A stretch of 64,000 nt of DNA from JAJVIP01 sp964405835 (lineage in GTDB: Bacteria; Elusimicrobiota; Elusimicrobia; F11), in contig CAYOPN010000002.1 of NCBI GenBank assembly GCA_964405835.1, forward strand, positions 1-64,000. Reading direction: 5' to 3'. Numbering within the stretch: the stretch's first letter is position 1; each line of letters starts with the position of its first letter. A program made the position numbers and the translations under genes. The notes under the pieces were generated by a model that did no database searches, was not told the DNA's origin, and was given only the letters and a program-made list of their open reading frames with translations. Shown here in pieces: positions 44,046 to 52,061 of the stretch.

Positions 44046-44755
44046 TGCGGCAAAGTTCCGCAATCGACGTTCACGCATTGCCCCGTGATCGCCGAAGCGG
44101 CCGGACTTGCCAGAAAAAACACGGCCTCCGCCACTTCACGTTCGGTCGGCAAACGGCCAAGCGCCGTTTGGGTCTTTGCAAAATTCTTAAGGTACGCGGC
44201 CACGTTCGCCCCAAGCGGCGGCGCCGACTTTTCTTTCAGTGACTCCAAAATTGTTTTCGTGGCCACATAGACCGGACACACGGCATTTACGCGAATACCT
44301 TTCGGTCCAAGTTCCTTTGCAAGTGACTGCGTGATGCCGTTCACAGCGAATTTTGACGCGCAATAGGCGCTGTTGTTGGCACTGCCGCGTTTGCCGGCCA
44401 GGCTTGACACGTTCACGATCGCGCCTCCCTTCTTCATCACGGAAGCAGCTGCCGCGCAGCCCCACATCGTTCCGAGCACATTGGTCTCATAAACCTGCGC
44501 CATAAAAGATTCATCAATGTCGGCGACCGGTTTCCAACGCGATACGCCCGCGCAATTCACCACCACATCGAGGCGTCCGTGCTTTTTCCGCACGGATTCG
44601 GCGAACGACATCACATCACGGCGCCGGCGCACATCACCGCCGTTCGAGCGCGCGTACACCTCCACTTTTGCGCCGCGGGACGAAAAAAGTTTCGCAATGG
44701 CGAGGCCGATGCCGCGTGTGCCGCCGGTGACGATGACGACGGGCGCCTTGATCAT
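44042..44755 (-). CDS. Short-chain dehydrogenase/reductase
   Basis: The 237-residue classical SDR has VTGGTRGIG (9-17), VNCAG (66-70), catalytic Ser117 or Ser118 and YCASK (131-135). It is slightly short. It resembles 3-oxoacyl-ACP reductase and sugar-alcohol dehydrogenases, but its context (KdsB-like gene downstream, a second SDR upstream) suggests oxidation or reduction of a sugar acid. The cofactor is probably NAD(P)(H); specificity cannot be told by eye. The ATG at 44755 and the stop both overlap neighbours as ATGA. Confidence 0.9.
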   Translation of the reverse strand: MIKAPVVIVTGGTRGIGLAIAKLFSSRGAKVEVYARSNGGDVRRRRDVMSFAESVRKKHGRLDVVVNCAGVSRWKPVADIDESFMAQVYETNVLGTMWGCAAAASVMKKGGAIVNVSSLAGKRGSANNSAYCASKFAVNGITQSLAKELGPKGIRVNAVCPVYVATKTILESLKEKSAPPLGANVAAYLKNFAKTQTALGRLPTEREVAEAVFFLASPAASAITGQCVNVDCGTLPQ

Positions 44756-45513
44756 ATGGTCATCGCGGTGAACCCGCCATCCACGGCAACGATGGAACCG
44801 GTCACGAAGCTCGCGGCGTCCGAGACGAGCCACAACACCGCGCCCACCAACTCCTCCGGCTTTCCATAACGGCCCATCGGCGTGTGCCCGAGGATCTTGG
44901 CCTCACGGTCTTTGTCGATAAAATTTTTCATGCTCCATTCGGTCGGGAAAAAACCGGGCCGCAGCGCGTTCACGCGCACGCCTTGCGTCGCCCATTCGCG
45001 CCCCAGGTTCTGCGTGATGCTCGAGATGCCCGCTTTCGCCACCGAATACACAAACGCTTTCGAAAGCGGCGGACCCGAGGAGGCCGACGCAAAGTTCACA
45101 ATGCTGCCGCTTCTCTGTTTCAACATGGTTTTACCGAAGACCTGGCAGGCGAGCAGCGTCGCGGTCACGTGGCTGTCGAAAATGCGGTGGACTTCTTCTT
45201 CGGTGATATCAAAGAACGGCGTCGGCGCGTTGACGCCCGCGCCGTTCAAGAGCACGTCGACGCGGCCGTGCTTCTTCAAAATTTCGTCGTGGCAACGCTG
45301 CAGGTCGGCCTTCTTGGTGACGTCACACGTCATGTCGGTCACCGCGACCTTTGACTTGTCGAGCGCGCTGGCCTTGATGTCAACGATCACGACCCTCATG
45401 CCCGATTCCGCCATGGCTTGCGCGATCGCCGAGCAGAGAAACCCGGCGCCGCCGACCACGACGGCCACTTTGTCTTTCAAATTAAAACGCTGGTCGATGG
45501 TGACGTGACTCAC
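44752..45513 (-). CDS. Short-chain dehydrogenase/reductase (gluconate 5-dehydrogenase-like)
   Basis: The 253-residue SDR has the nucleotide motif VVGGAGFLCSAI (19-30), LNGAGVNAP (89-97) and YSVAK (156-160). It resembles gluconate 5-dehydrogenase and sugar-oxidising SDRs; MKNFIDKDREAKILGHTPMG, a long substrate-lid helix, fits that group. The start is GTG at 45513, overlapping the upstream HAD gene stop as GTGA, with a strong AAAGGAGG site. Within this block it could set the stereochemistry of a sugar-acid carbon together with the next SDR. Actual substrate is unknown. Confidence 0.9.
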   Translation of the reverse strand: MSHVTIDQRFNLKDKVAVVVGGAGFLCSAIAQAMAESGMRVVIVDIKASALDKSKVAVTDMTCDVTKKADLQRCHDEILKKHGRVDVLLNGAGVNAPTPFFDITEEEVHRIFDSHVTATLLACQVFGKTMLKQRSGSIVNFASASSGPPLSKAFVYSVAKAGISSITQNLGREWATQGVRVNALRPGFFPTEWSMKNFIDKDREAKILGHTPMGRYGKPEELVGAVLWLVSDAASFVTGSIVAVDGGFTAMTI

Positions 45514-46136
45514 GCGGCCTCCTTTAAAGAAACAAAATCTTTTATGAAGGGGCCGGAGGCCAGCGCCGCGTTCGCGACACCGATGAATGGACAACCCGCC
45601 GCCGCGGCGGAGCGCGCATCTTCGGCGGTGTCACCGAAAAAAACCAATTCGTAGCCGGCCAATCCCAGTCTTCCCCGGGCGGCGGTGAGCCATTCCGCCT
45701 TGTTCACCGGCGCCCCTTGGATCAGATCAAAATGGGGCGCCCAGTTACGTCCATTCAGAATCTCGGAAAGGTACTCGTGCGGCGTGCTGGAGAGCAGCGC
45801 GGTCTTGCGCGCGCTTTTCATTTGCAGCACAAAATCCAGCGCGCCCGGGATTTCGGGCGCCGCGATGATGGCCTTGGTGGTGGCCGCCGCGTACCGGGCC
45901 GTCAAATCTTCCTCTATGGCGGCCGTGTACGGTTTTTTCAGAATTGTCTCGTACACATAACGGAACTTCACTTTGCGCGTGACATGGTGGTTGTTGTGGC
46001 AATAGTCGCGGATCTCGTTTGCGTGGGACGGAAAATCCGCGAAACAGAGATCGAACGCGCGGTATTTGATGGGATTGGAATCCACGAGCGTTCCATCGAA
46101 ATCAAAAATGACCAGCTTGACGTTATCCGGCAGCAA
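45510..46136 (-). CDS. HAD-superfamily phosphatase
   Basis: The product, about 208 residues, has the HAD nucleophile motif FDFDGTLVDS (11-20), a helical cap, LLSSTP (motif II) and FFGDTAEDARSAAAAG (motifs III/IV). It resembles phosphoglycolate phosphatase-type enzymes and could remove phosphate from a sugar acid such as an aldolase product. The start is uncertain. TTG at 46136 is chosen as it begins 3 bp after the aldolase stop and near the normal family start, but no good ribosome site is seen; GTG at 46199 is possible with a 61 bp overlap. Confidence 0.85.
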   Translation of the reverse strand: MLPDNVKLVIFDFDGTLVDSNPIKYRAFDLCFADFPSHANEIRDYCHNNHHVTRKVKFRYVYETILKKPYTAAIEEDLTARYAAATTKAIIAAPEIPGALDFVLQMKSARKTALLSSTPHEYLSEILNGRNWAPHFDLIQGAPVNKAEWLTAARGRLGLAGYELVFFGDTAEDARSAAAAGCPFIGVANAALASGPFIKDFVSLKEAA

Positions 46137-46138
46137 GA

Positions 46139-46918
46139 TTAAACGCGGACCTGTCTGACGGTTTTGAGCAACTCGTTGGTGCGCTCCCCCCACTTCCACA
46201 ACAGGAACACATCGGACGACAAGACCACGAACGTGTAACCGGCCGTAAGCGCTTCGGCAACGTTTTTCTCATTTGGATCAACAACTTGCGTGCCGCAGGC
46301 CTTGCCGTGTTTCTCACAGGCCTTGACCACCCGTTCGCAAGCCGCGGCCACTTCGGGATGAAACAGTTGCCCCGGAACTCCCATGGAACCGGACAAATCG
46401 TAAGGCCCCACCATCACGCCGTCGATTTCCTTGAGTGAAAGAATGGAATCAATCGCTTCAACACCCTGGACCGATTCGATCTGCACAATCAACGTGGACT
46501 GTTCATTCCAGGACTTGGTGTAGGAATCAAAATTGTGGCCGTATCCCTGAGCGCGACCCACGCCAAAGCTGCGTTTCCCGACCGGCGAATATTTCGACCA
46601 TTCAATGATCTTCTGTGCTTCTTCTTTCGAGTTGACCATGGGGACGATGAGACCGTCCGCGCCGGAATCGAGCACGCGCTTGATCTGTTCGGCATTGTGG
46701 GAAGAGATGCGCGGCAGGCAAGGAATGCCGGCGGCCTGGCTGGTGGCGATGATGCCTTGCGCCTGTTCCAAACTGATGGTGCTGTGCTCAAGATCGATGC
46801 CAATGAAATCAACGCCCGCTTTTGTGAACGCTTCGGTGATGGAAAGATGCCCCAGCGACGTCCACGCGCCGAAAACCGATGAACGATTTTTTATTTTGGA
46901 TCGGAAGTCAGTTCGCAA
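46139..46918 (-). CDS. HpcH/HpaI-family aldolase
   Basis: These class II, metal-dependent aldolases join or split pyruvate (or oxaloacetate) and an aldehyde, as in 4-hydroxy-2-oxoheptanedioate and 2-keto-3-deoxy sugar-acid metabolism. The 259-residue product has FIGIDLEHSTISLEQAQ (38-54, with catalytic His45), PRISSHN, VQIESVQGVEAI (metal Glu) and MVGPYDLSGSMG (metal Asp). Length matches the family. The start is TTG at 46918 with GGGAG 7 bases upstream. In a glycan cluster with a KdsB-like gene it could build a 3-deoxy-2-ulosonic acid from pyruvate and an aldose. That is inference. Confidence 0.88.
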   Translation of the reverse strand: MRTDFRSKIKNRSSVFGAWTSLGHLSITEAFTKAGVDFIGIDLEHSTISLEQAQGIIATSQAAGIPCLPRISSHNAEQIKRVLDSGADGLIVPMVNSKEEAQKIIEWSKYSPVGKRSFGVGRAQGYGHNFDSYTKSWNEQSTLIVQIESVQGVEAIDSILSLKEIDGVMVGPYDLSGSMGVPGQLFHPEVAAACERVVKACEKHGKACGTQVVDPNEKNVAEALTAGYTFVVLSSDVFLLWKWGERTNELLKTVRQVRV

Positions 46919-46930
46919 AGATTATCTCCC

Positions 46931-47902
46931 TTACCACAAGATGTCGGACGGCCCCCAACTCTTGGGAGCCACCGCATTGGAAAATCGCTGAAACCAGCGC
47001 GCCAGCCAATAGCGGCCGCGGACATTCGGAAGTTTCCCCAACAGACCCGGGCCGGCCAGAATGTGGCGGCGAATGTCGCGGGCTTCGGTTTCGGAAAAAA
47101 GTCCTTTTTCCTTTCCGATTTGCGCGAGCTCGGCCACATAATCATTTTTCTCGTACAAAATGGCGATCAAAATATTTTTCAACAACCGCTGCTTTGACAG
47201 CGATCCGTTGGCAGCGGAAAGGTCTTTAAAATAAAGCGCGTCTCCGAAAATAAGCTGACCGCGGTGATTCGCGGTCTTTTGCCCGCCTTCCCGTTTCCAC
47301 CAGCAACGTTTCAAATCGAACAGCGAAAAACCTTTGGCGCGCAGCGCCTCGTCAATGTGCGAGAAGAGCGGCTGCCCTTTATAAAGTTCGGCGAATTCGA
47401 CTTCCACCTCGATGCCGAGCAGCTTGTCGCACGACGCCAGGGCCCCTTTCAACACGTCCACTTCGCCGCCCTGCACGTCCAACTTCATGAAATCGGGAGA
47501 GACCTTCAACCCAGCGAGCACATTGTCCAGCGTGTCCACCGGCACCTCGACGGTCCTCTGAATGTCCCACCGGCCGGAATCCGGAAAACGGGAGAGGAAC
47601 GCGCGGTTGGGTTCGAGCATCGAGGAACATCCCGGCGCGCGCGTGAGGTTTAGTTTTCGCTGACCCGGCCGGTCCGCCAACGCCGTGGCCACAAAAGTTT
47701 GCCCGCCTTTGGCCGCGCTGTTGAGGCGGCTGCATTCGGCGGCATCCGGTTCGAAACCGACGACCCGCAAATCAATACCCAAAGCGGCCCACCGGTCGTG
47801 GATGCCGGCCCGCGCGCCGACATCAATAAGAGTTATGGGATCGTTCTCGACCGCCGAGCGGAACAAAGGGGTTTGAAGCAAGGTCTTAAGGAGAGAAGAC
47901 AT
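46931..47902 (-). CDS. FkbM-family methyltransferase
   Basis: FkbM methyltransferases often O-methylate sugars. The 323-residue product has the SAM loop TLIDVGARAGIHD, VVGFEPDAAECSRL and the family motif DFMKLDVQGGEVDVLKGA, followed by an unassigned C-terminal region (about 215-323). The ATG at 47902 shares one base with the upstream stop (TAATG). It stands directly after a second FkbM gene. The pair is not closely similar in length or end domains, so they likely have separate targets. Acceptor sugar is unknown. Confidence 0.88.
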   Translation of the reverse strand: MSSLLKTLLQTPLFRSAVENDPITLIDVGARAGIHDRWAALGIDLRVVGFEPDAAECSRLNSAAKGGQTFVATALADRPGQRKLNLTRAPGCSSMLEPNRAFLSRFPDSGRWDIQRTVEVPVDTLDNVLAGLKVSPDFMKLDVQGGEVDVLKGALASCDKLLGIEVEVEFAELYKGQPLFSHIDEALRAKGFSLFDLKRCWWKREGGQKTANHRGQLIFGDALYFKDLSAANGSLSKQRLLKNILIAILYEKNDYVAELAQIGKEKGLFSETEARDIRRHILAGPGLLGKLPNVRGRYWLARWFQRFSNAVAPKSWGPSDILW

Positions 47903-48696
47903 TAGCGTGCGAACTCCGGTTTTGTTTCCCGTTCCCAAATTTCCGTGTTGTATTGGCGGTCCGGTTTTTGAAACACGTTCGACAGGCCGGACCGGGCCAG
48001 CAGTTCGCGCACGCGCGCGTCTTTTTGATCAAGGGAATCCATTTCAACGAGCAACGATTTCATGGCGGGGCCCGCGACGGTATTCACCGCTCCCTGCAAT
48101 ACATCGAGTTCGGTCCCGTCCACGTCGATTTTCAGCGCGGTCGGTTTGATGCCCGTTGCTTCCACGAAATCGTCCAGCTTCATGGCCCAAATTCCTTCCT
48201 GATACACGACCGGCTGGCCGTTGTGCGTTATCGCCATGGGAGAACGCGATTCCGAATGGAGCGCCGCTCCGGGCGTCAGGTCCTGAACGTGCAGATGGCT
48301 AATCCCGGTCACGGCGCTGAGGCCGATTGAATAAACATCGATCACATCTTGAAGATGGTTCGCGGCCACGTTGTCCCGCAACAAATGAAGGTTTGAATAT
48401 TCGGGTTCAAAGCAGACCACGCGAAGCCCCGGATGCCGGAGCGCCGCGTACAACGAGTAAACGCCGACATTGGCGCCGACATCAAACAACACGTCGGTAG
48501 GCCCCAGCGATTTGTCGATCCAATCAAGCGTTTCTGGTTCTTTTGTGTTGAACGAGCTCCAACGGTAACTGGTGATGGGGTTGTCGCAAGCGAGCGTAAA
48601 GTGAAGGCCGCGCGAATGCACCGTACGGCGCGGCGTCAGCGAATGGATTAATTTCCAGCGAAGCTGGCCCAGTTTTCCGGAAAGGCGTGAGAGCAT
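47902..48696 (-). CDS. FkbM-family methyltransferase
   Basis: The 264-residue product has VLFDVGANVGVYSLYA, VVCFEPEYSNLHLL and ALKIDVDGTELDVLQGA, the key FkbM elements, with the SAM-binding Asp/Glu residues in place. It lacks the long tail of its neighbour. The ATG at 48696 shares a base with the upstream stop (TGATG), and the gene ends sharing one with the next. It likely transfers a methyl group to a sugar hydroxyl of the surface glycan. The exact substrate cannot be seen. Confidence 0.88.
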   Translation of the reverse strand: MLSRLSGKLGQLRWKLIHSLTPRRTVHSRGLHFTLACDNPITSYRWSSFNTKEPETLDWIDKSLGPTDVLFDVGANVGVYSLYAALRHPGLRVVCFEPEYSNLHLLRDNVAANHLQDVIDVYSIGLSAVTGISHLHVQDLTPGAALHSESRSPMAITHNGQPVVYQEGIWAMKLDDFVEATGIKPTALKIDVDGTELDVLQGAVNTVAGPAMKSLLVEMDSLDQKDARVRELLARSGLSNVFQKPDRQYNTEIWERETKPEFAR

Positions 48697-49325
48697 CAGC
48701 GCGCCGGCGCCGCGGCGGCCGGGACCGAGGTCTCCCATTTGTTTCCTTGCGCCATCAAACGCGGATCGGAAACGATGCCGTGCCAGACGACGCCTTGGAA
48801 CGCTTCGGAATGCGGCGTGACGTTGTTGGGGTTGACCGTGGGCACCACGACCACAATGTCGCCGCGCTGCTTGGTGTATCCGCCATCGCGGCCGACAATG
48901 CCCAAGACCGTCATACCGCGGGTCTTGGCTTCGTCGATCGCGGAAACCAAATTGGGGCTGATGTTCTTTTCGCGATTGCCGCCGCCCACGGAAAAAATCA
49001 GGACCGCGTCTTTCGGGCCGCCCTTGCTGACCTTGAGCCAGGCGGCGAATACCGTGTCCCAGCCTTCGTCGTTCGTGCGCGCCGTGAGCTCGGAAACGTT
49101 ATCGGTCGGCGCGTAGGCCTCGATGCCGGCCAGTTTTCGAAAATCGTTCACGGCGTGGCCGCAATTGCCGGCGCTGCCGCCGACGCCAAGCAGGAACAGC
49201 CGGCCGCCGTCTTCGCGCAGCTTGACCAGACGCTGGACCATCCGGTCGATCGCTTGGCGGTCCAACCCGCGCGCCACCTGCTCCACTTCGGACAAGTACG
49301 TCTCAATGAAATTTGTTTTTTCCAT
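48696..49325 (-). CDS. SIS-domain phosphosugar isomerase (GmhA-like)
   Basis: The 209-residue product resembles GmhA/DiaA proteins. GmhA converts sedoheptulose-7-phosphate to heptose-7-phosphate. The motif LLGVGGSAGNCGHAVNDF (45-62) is the phosphate loop, ENISPN-like SPNLV and TPHSEAFQGVVWHGIV contain residues that often form the active site. The ending 15 residues are Ala/Pro-rich. Its neighbour is a transaldolase-like gene, which could supply a ketose-7-phosphate. The ATG at 49325 has GAGGGA before it. A different ketose phosphate is possible. Confidence 0.85.
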   Translation of the reverse strand: MEKTNFIETYLSEVEQVARGLDRQAIDRMVQRLVKLREDGGRLFLLGVGGSAGNCGHAVNDFRKLAGIEAYAPTDNVSELTARTNDEGWDTVFAAWLKVSKGGPKDAVLIFSVGGGNREKNISPNLVSAIDEAKTRGMTVLGIVGRDGGYTKQRGDIVVVVPTVNPNNVTPHSEAFQGVVWHGIVSDPRLMAQGNKWETSVPAAAAPAR

Positions 49326-49334
49326 TCCGGTCCC

Positions 49335-50066
49335 TCAGGCCTTGCTCATCTGGCGCAAAACGAACCCGGCTTTCTTCGCGTCGTTGTAAAACATCTTCAC
49401 GGTGTCCAAAGAAAATTCGCCGAGGTCTTTTCCGTTCAGCGACAGCTTTTCAATCAAATCATCGGTGGCGGTGATGATATGGCAGCCGGCGGAGTCCGCC
49501 TGATAGATATTCAACGTCTCGCGCGGGCTTGCCCAAAGGACCTTGGCCTTGGGAAATGGCGCGAAGTCCTTTACGGCTTTTTGCATGACGGGCAATGGAT
49601 CAACGCCGGTGTCGGCGATGCGTCCGGCGAAAATGGAAACAATGATATCGTCCTGCGGCTTGAGCGCCGCGCGGAGCCCGTCCAATTGCGCTTGCGTAAG
49701 AATGGCTGTAACGTTCAGCTTCACCCCTTTATCAAACAACCGCCGGATCAACGGCACCGACGATTCGCCGCGTGTGTTCGTGATCGGAATTTTCACGTTC
49801 ACGTTCTCGCCCCAGGTGGCAATCAACGCCGCCTGCTCCTCCATCTCGGCGAACTCATCAGAAAAAACCTCGAATGAAATCGGCAGGTCCTTCACTTCGG
49901 CCAGCACCGTTTTCGCGAACTGCTCGTAATCGCTGATCCCCGCCTTCGCCATGAGCGTGGGGTTGGTGGTGAACCCTTTCACGAATCCCTGGCGATACCG
50001 CTTTAAGATGGTCTCCACATTGGCGCCATCTCCAAACACGGCGATTTTTAATTTGGGCAAAGACAT
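49335..50066 (-). CDS. Transaldolase family protein
   Basis: Transaldolases move a dihydroxyacetone unit between sugar phosphates through a Schiff base. The 243-residue product has GDGANVETI (12-20, with the conserved Asp13), GFTTNPTLMAKAG (31-43) and VNVKIPITN (89-97), placing the Schiff-base lysine at Lys92. The length is closest to the small TalC/fructose-6-phosphate aldolase group. With the adjacent GmhA-like isomerase it could make or modify a heptose-type sugar phosphate for the glycan. The ATG at 50066 has AGAGGAG before it. Confidence 0.9.
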   Translation of the reverse strand: MSLPKLKIAVFGDGANVETILKRYRQGFVKGFTTNPTLMAKAGISDYEQFAKTVLAEVKDLPISFEVFSDEFAEMEEQAALIATWGENVNVKIPITNTRGESSVPLIRRLFDKGVKLNVTAILTQAQLDGLRAALKPQDDIIVSIFAGRIADTGVDPLPVMQKAVKDFAPFPKAKVLWASPRETLNIYQADSAGCHIITATDDLIEKLSLNGKDLGEFSLDTVKMFYNDAKKAGFVLRQMSKA

Positions 50067-50077
50067 AGTTTCTCCTC

Positions 50078-51031
50078 TTAGCGTTTCTTCGCGACGATCC
50101 GGGCAAACGAACTGAGCCCGGCTTTTTGCAAAAACGATTGGAATTCTTTTTTCACATCGGCCCCGGACGCCATGAGTTCGCGTTCAAATGACGAGAGGGA
50201 CAGGTCGGCGTTCTGGTCCACGTGCGCCTGCACAATTTCGACATCGAGCACGCCCGGTGTGCTTACTTCCTGCAGCGCAAAGCCGTTCTTTTCCAGAAGC
50301 AGCTCGAGTCCTTTCAACGTGAAACAATTGGTGCGGTCCGGCGGACAAAAATAAAGATTGTTGAAGCCGAGTAGGGTCATATCAAAACCCGAAGCGACCA
50401 GCGCGGTGATAAACAACAACCCGCCCGGCGCCAAGCGTTCCGCCACGGCCGTGAGCAATTTCTGAGGGTCGTTCACGTGGTCCAAATTCTCAAGCATCAC
50501 CGCGGCCTGCGCCGCCGGCCCTTTCGGCGCTTTACCGGCAACCAAATCCATTTCTCCCAGGGAACGCACATCACGGAACGCTTCGCTCAAAAGCGCCGTG
50601 AACCGGCTTTGGGGCGGCGCCACTTCCAAGACCGACGGCTTGTCGACGCCTTGGATCTGTAGCGTGCGCTGGATCCAATCCAATTTCGGCAAATACACGT
50701 TCTCGGTGCGGCTGCCGGCCACGCCCGCGTGAAACCCATCGGGAGACTGACGGCGGCGCGTTACCTCCGACAAGACCGCCTCCCACGCGGCGGCGTCGGG
50801 CAAATTGAGCAGGAAAAGACTTCCGGTCGCAGGGCAACGCCCGTATTCCAGTCCTTCCACGGCCCCCGCGGGGACCAAGGGACTGCCGAGAGGAGAGAGC
50901 CCGCGCTTGGCCGACTTTGCGGCCAGCGCTTTCTTGGTTGTTTCAATGCAAAACTGCCGGTACGCGCGCAACCCATCCAGCGCTTTCACCGACGATAATG
51001 GGAACGCAACGTTGGTCTCGGTCAAAATCAT
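50078..51031 (-). CDS. Methyltransferase-like protein of unknown target
   Basis: The 317-residue product has an N-terminal region with LSPLGSPLVPAGAVEGLEYGRCP, too short in Cys for a full zinc ribbon, and a central class I methyltransferase-like fold. SVLEVAPPQSRFTALL is where the SAM glycine loop is expected, but the usual G-x-G is changed to A-P-P-Q-S. MLENLDHVNDPQKLL resembles motif post-II and LAPGGLLFITALV resembles motif III. The altered loop may mean loss of SAM binding. The ATG at 51031 has GGGAGGGAG before it. It lies between a Gfo/Idh oxidoreductase and a transaldolase. Confidence 0.75.
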   Translation of the reverse strand: MILTETNVAFPLSSVKALDGLRAYRQFCIETTKKALAAKSAKRGLSPLGSPLVPAGAVEGLEYGRCPATGSLFLLNLPDAAAWEAVLSEVTRRRQSPDGFHAGVAGSRTENVYLPKLDWIQRTLQIQGVDKPSVLEVAPPQSRFTALLSEAFRDVRSLGEMDLVAGKAPKGPAAQAAVMLENLDHVNDPQKLLTAVAERLAPGGLLFITALVASGFDMTLLGFNNLYFCPPDRTNCFTLKGLELLLEKNGFALQEVSTPGVLDVEIVQAHVDQNADLSLSSFERELMASGADVKKEFQSFLQKAGLSSFARIVAKKR

Positions 51032-51032
51032 A

Positions 51033-52049
51033 TTACTCCCTCCCCACAGACAGCACGTCCCGCTTCGCGTACACGTCGCGGATGATTTCCATCACTTGCC
51101 GCGCTTCGTCCAGCGTCCCGTGTGTCGCCGGCCGCTTCTCTTTAATCGCCGCCAGGAATTCGTTCACTTCCTTGTCCCAGGACTCGTCGCGGTCAAAATG
51201 GATGATTTCCTCGCGCGGGTTGCCGAGCGCGAACGCCTCGTCTTCAAATTGGCGTTTTCCGATGACGAGTTGCTCGCGGCCGTAGCTGCCCGTGCGAGAA
51301 AGCAGGCCCGAAGCGATCAGATAGCCGTTCTCGCAGCCGATCTCAAAACGGAATGTGTGCTTCCACAGCGTGGCGGAAGAATGAAGAAAGGCGGGAACGC
51401 CTTTTTCGGAGCGGAGCAGCAGGAACGCGTTGTCTTCGACGCCGCACTTCCAGAACGAATCGCTGAGCACACCGTCGGTGACCTGGCAGGGGCCGAGAAA
51501 ATTCAAAAAGATGTCGAGCATGTGAATGCCTTGATCAAGCAGGATGCCGCCGCCAGAAACCTGTTTGTCGTTGCGCCAGCTCTGCCGGTAATGCACGCCC
51601 CCCGACTTACCGTAAGTGCCCTTCATGTAAAGAATTTGGCCGAGGCTGCCCCCTTTAAGGAGCGACTTGGCGGTCACAACGGAAGGATGAAGCCGGTGAT
51701 TAAATCCAAAAACGACGGTGTGGTTGGGGGTCGCTGCGGCCGCGTCCGCAATGCGGGAAAAATCATCCCAATTGCGGCCCGGCGGTTTTTCACAGAAAAC
51801 GTGGCGGCAATTCTTAATCGCTTCCACGCAGAGGTCGGAGGTGACGTTGTTGGGAGTGCAGATAAAAGCGGCGTCAAACTGGTCCCAAGGGATCCGTTCG
51901 CTGGTTGAAAGGGGCGTTCCAACAATGTCTTTCTGATGGGGGTCCAGCGCCGGGTCGTAGATCTTCACGTCGCTCACGTCCGGGTGTTGTTTAAGGACTT
52001 TGGCGCGGATCCGTCCCATATAGCCGTAACCAATTACAATGCATCGCAT
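51033..52049 (-). CDS. Gfo/Idh/MocA-family oxidoreductase
   Basis: The 338-residue product has the N-terminal NAD(P) motif IVIGYGYMGRIRA (4-16), FICTPNNVT, CEKPPGRNWDDF (about 90-101, the EKP signature) and a C-terminal alpha/beta domain with GGGILLDQGIHMLDIFL, typical of enzymes that oxidise or reduce sugar hydroxyls and nucleotide sugars. It could act on the sugar made by the downstream enzymes. The ATG at 52049 lies 12 bp after the stop of the upstream gene. Substrate unknown. Confidence 0.9.
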   Translation of the reverse strand: MRCIVIGYGYMGRIRAKVLKQHPDVSDVKIYDPALDPHQKDIVGTPLSTSERIPWDQFDAAFICTPNNVTSDLCVEAIKNCRHVFCEKPPGRNWDDFSRIADAAAATPNHTVVFGFNHRLHPSVVTAKSLLKGGSLGQILYMKGTYGKSGGVHYRQSWRNDKQVSGGGILLDQGIHMLDIFLNFLGPCQVTDGVLSDSFWKCGVEDNAFLLLRSEKGVPAFLHSSATLWKHTFRFEIGCENGYLIASGLLSRTGSYGREQLVIGKRQFEDEAFALGNPREEIIHFDRDESWDKEVNEFLAAIKEKRPATHGTLDEARQVMEIIRDVYAKRDVLSVGRE

Positions 52050-52061
52050 AAGGGCGGGATT

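Noticed and set aside
50805..51908. 367-codon plus-strand frame
   Set aside because: Shadow of the Gfo/Idh gene with basic, motif-free product.
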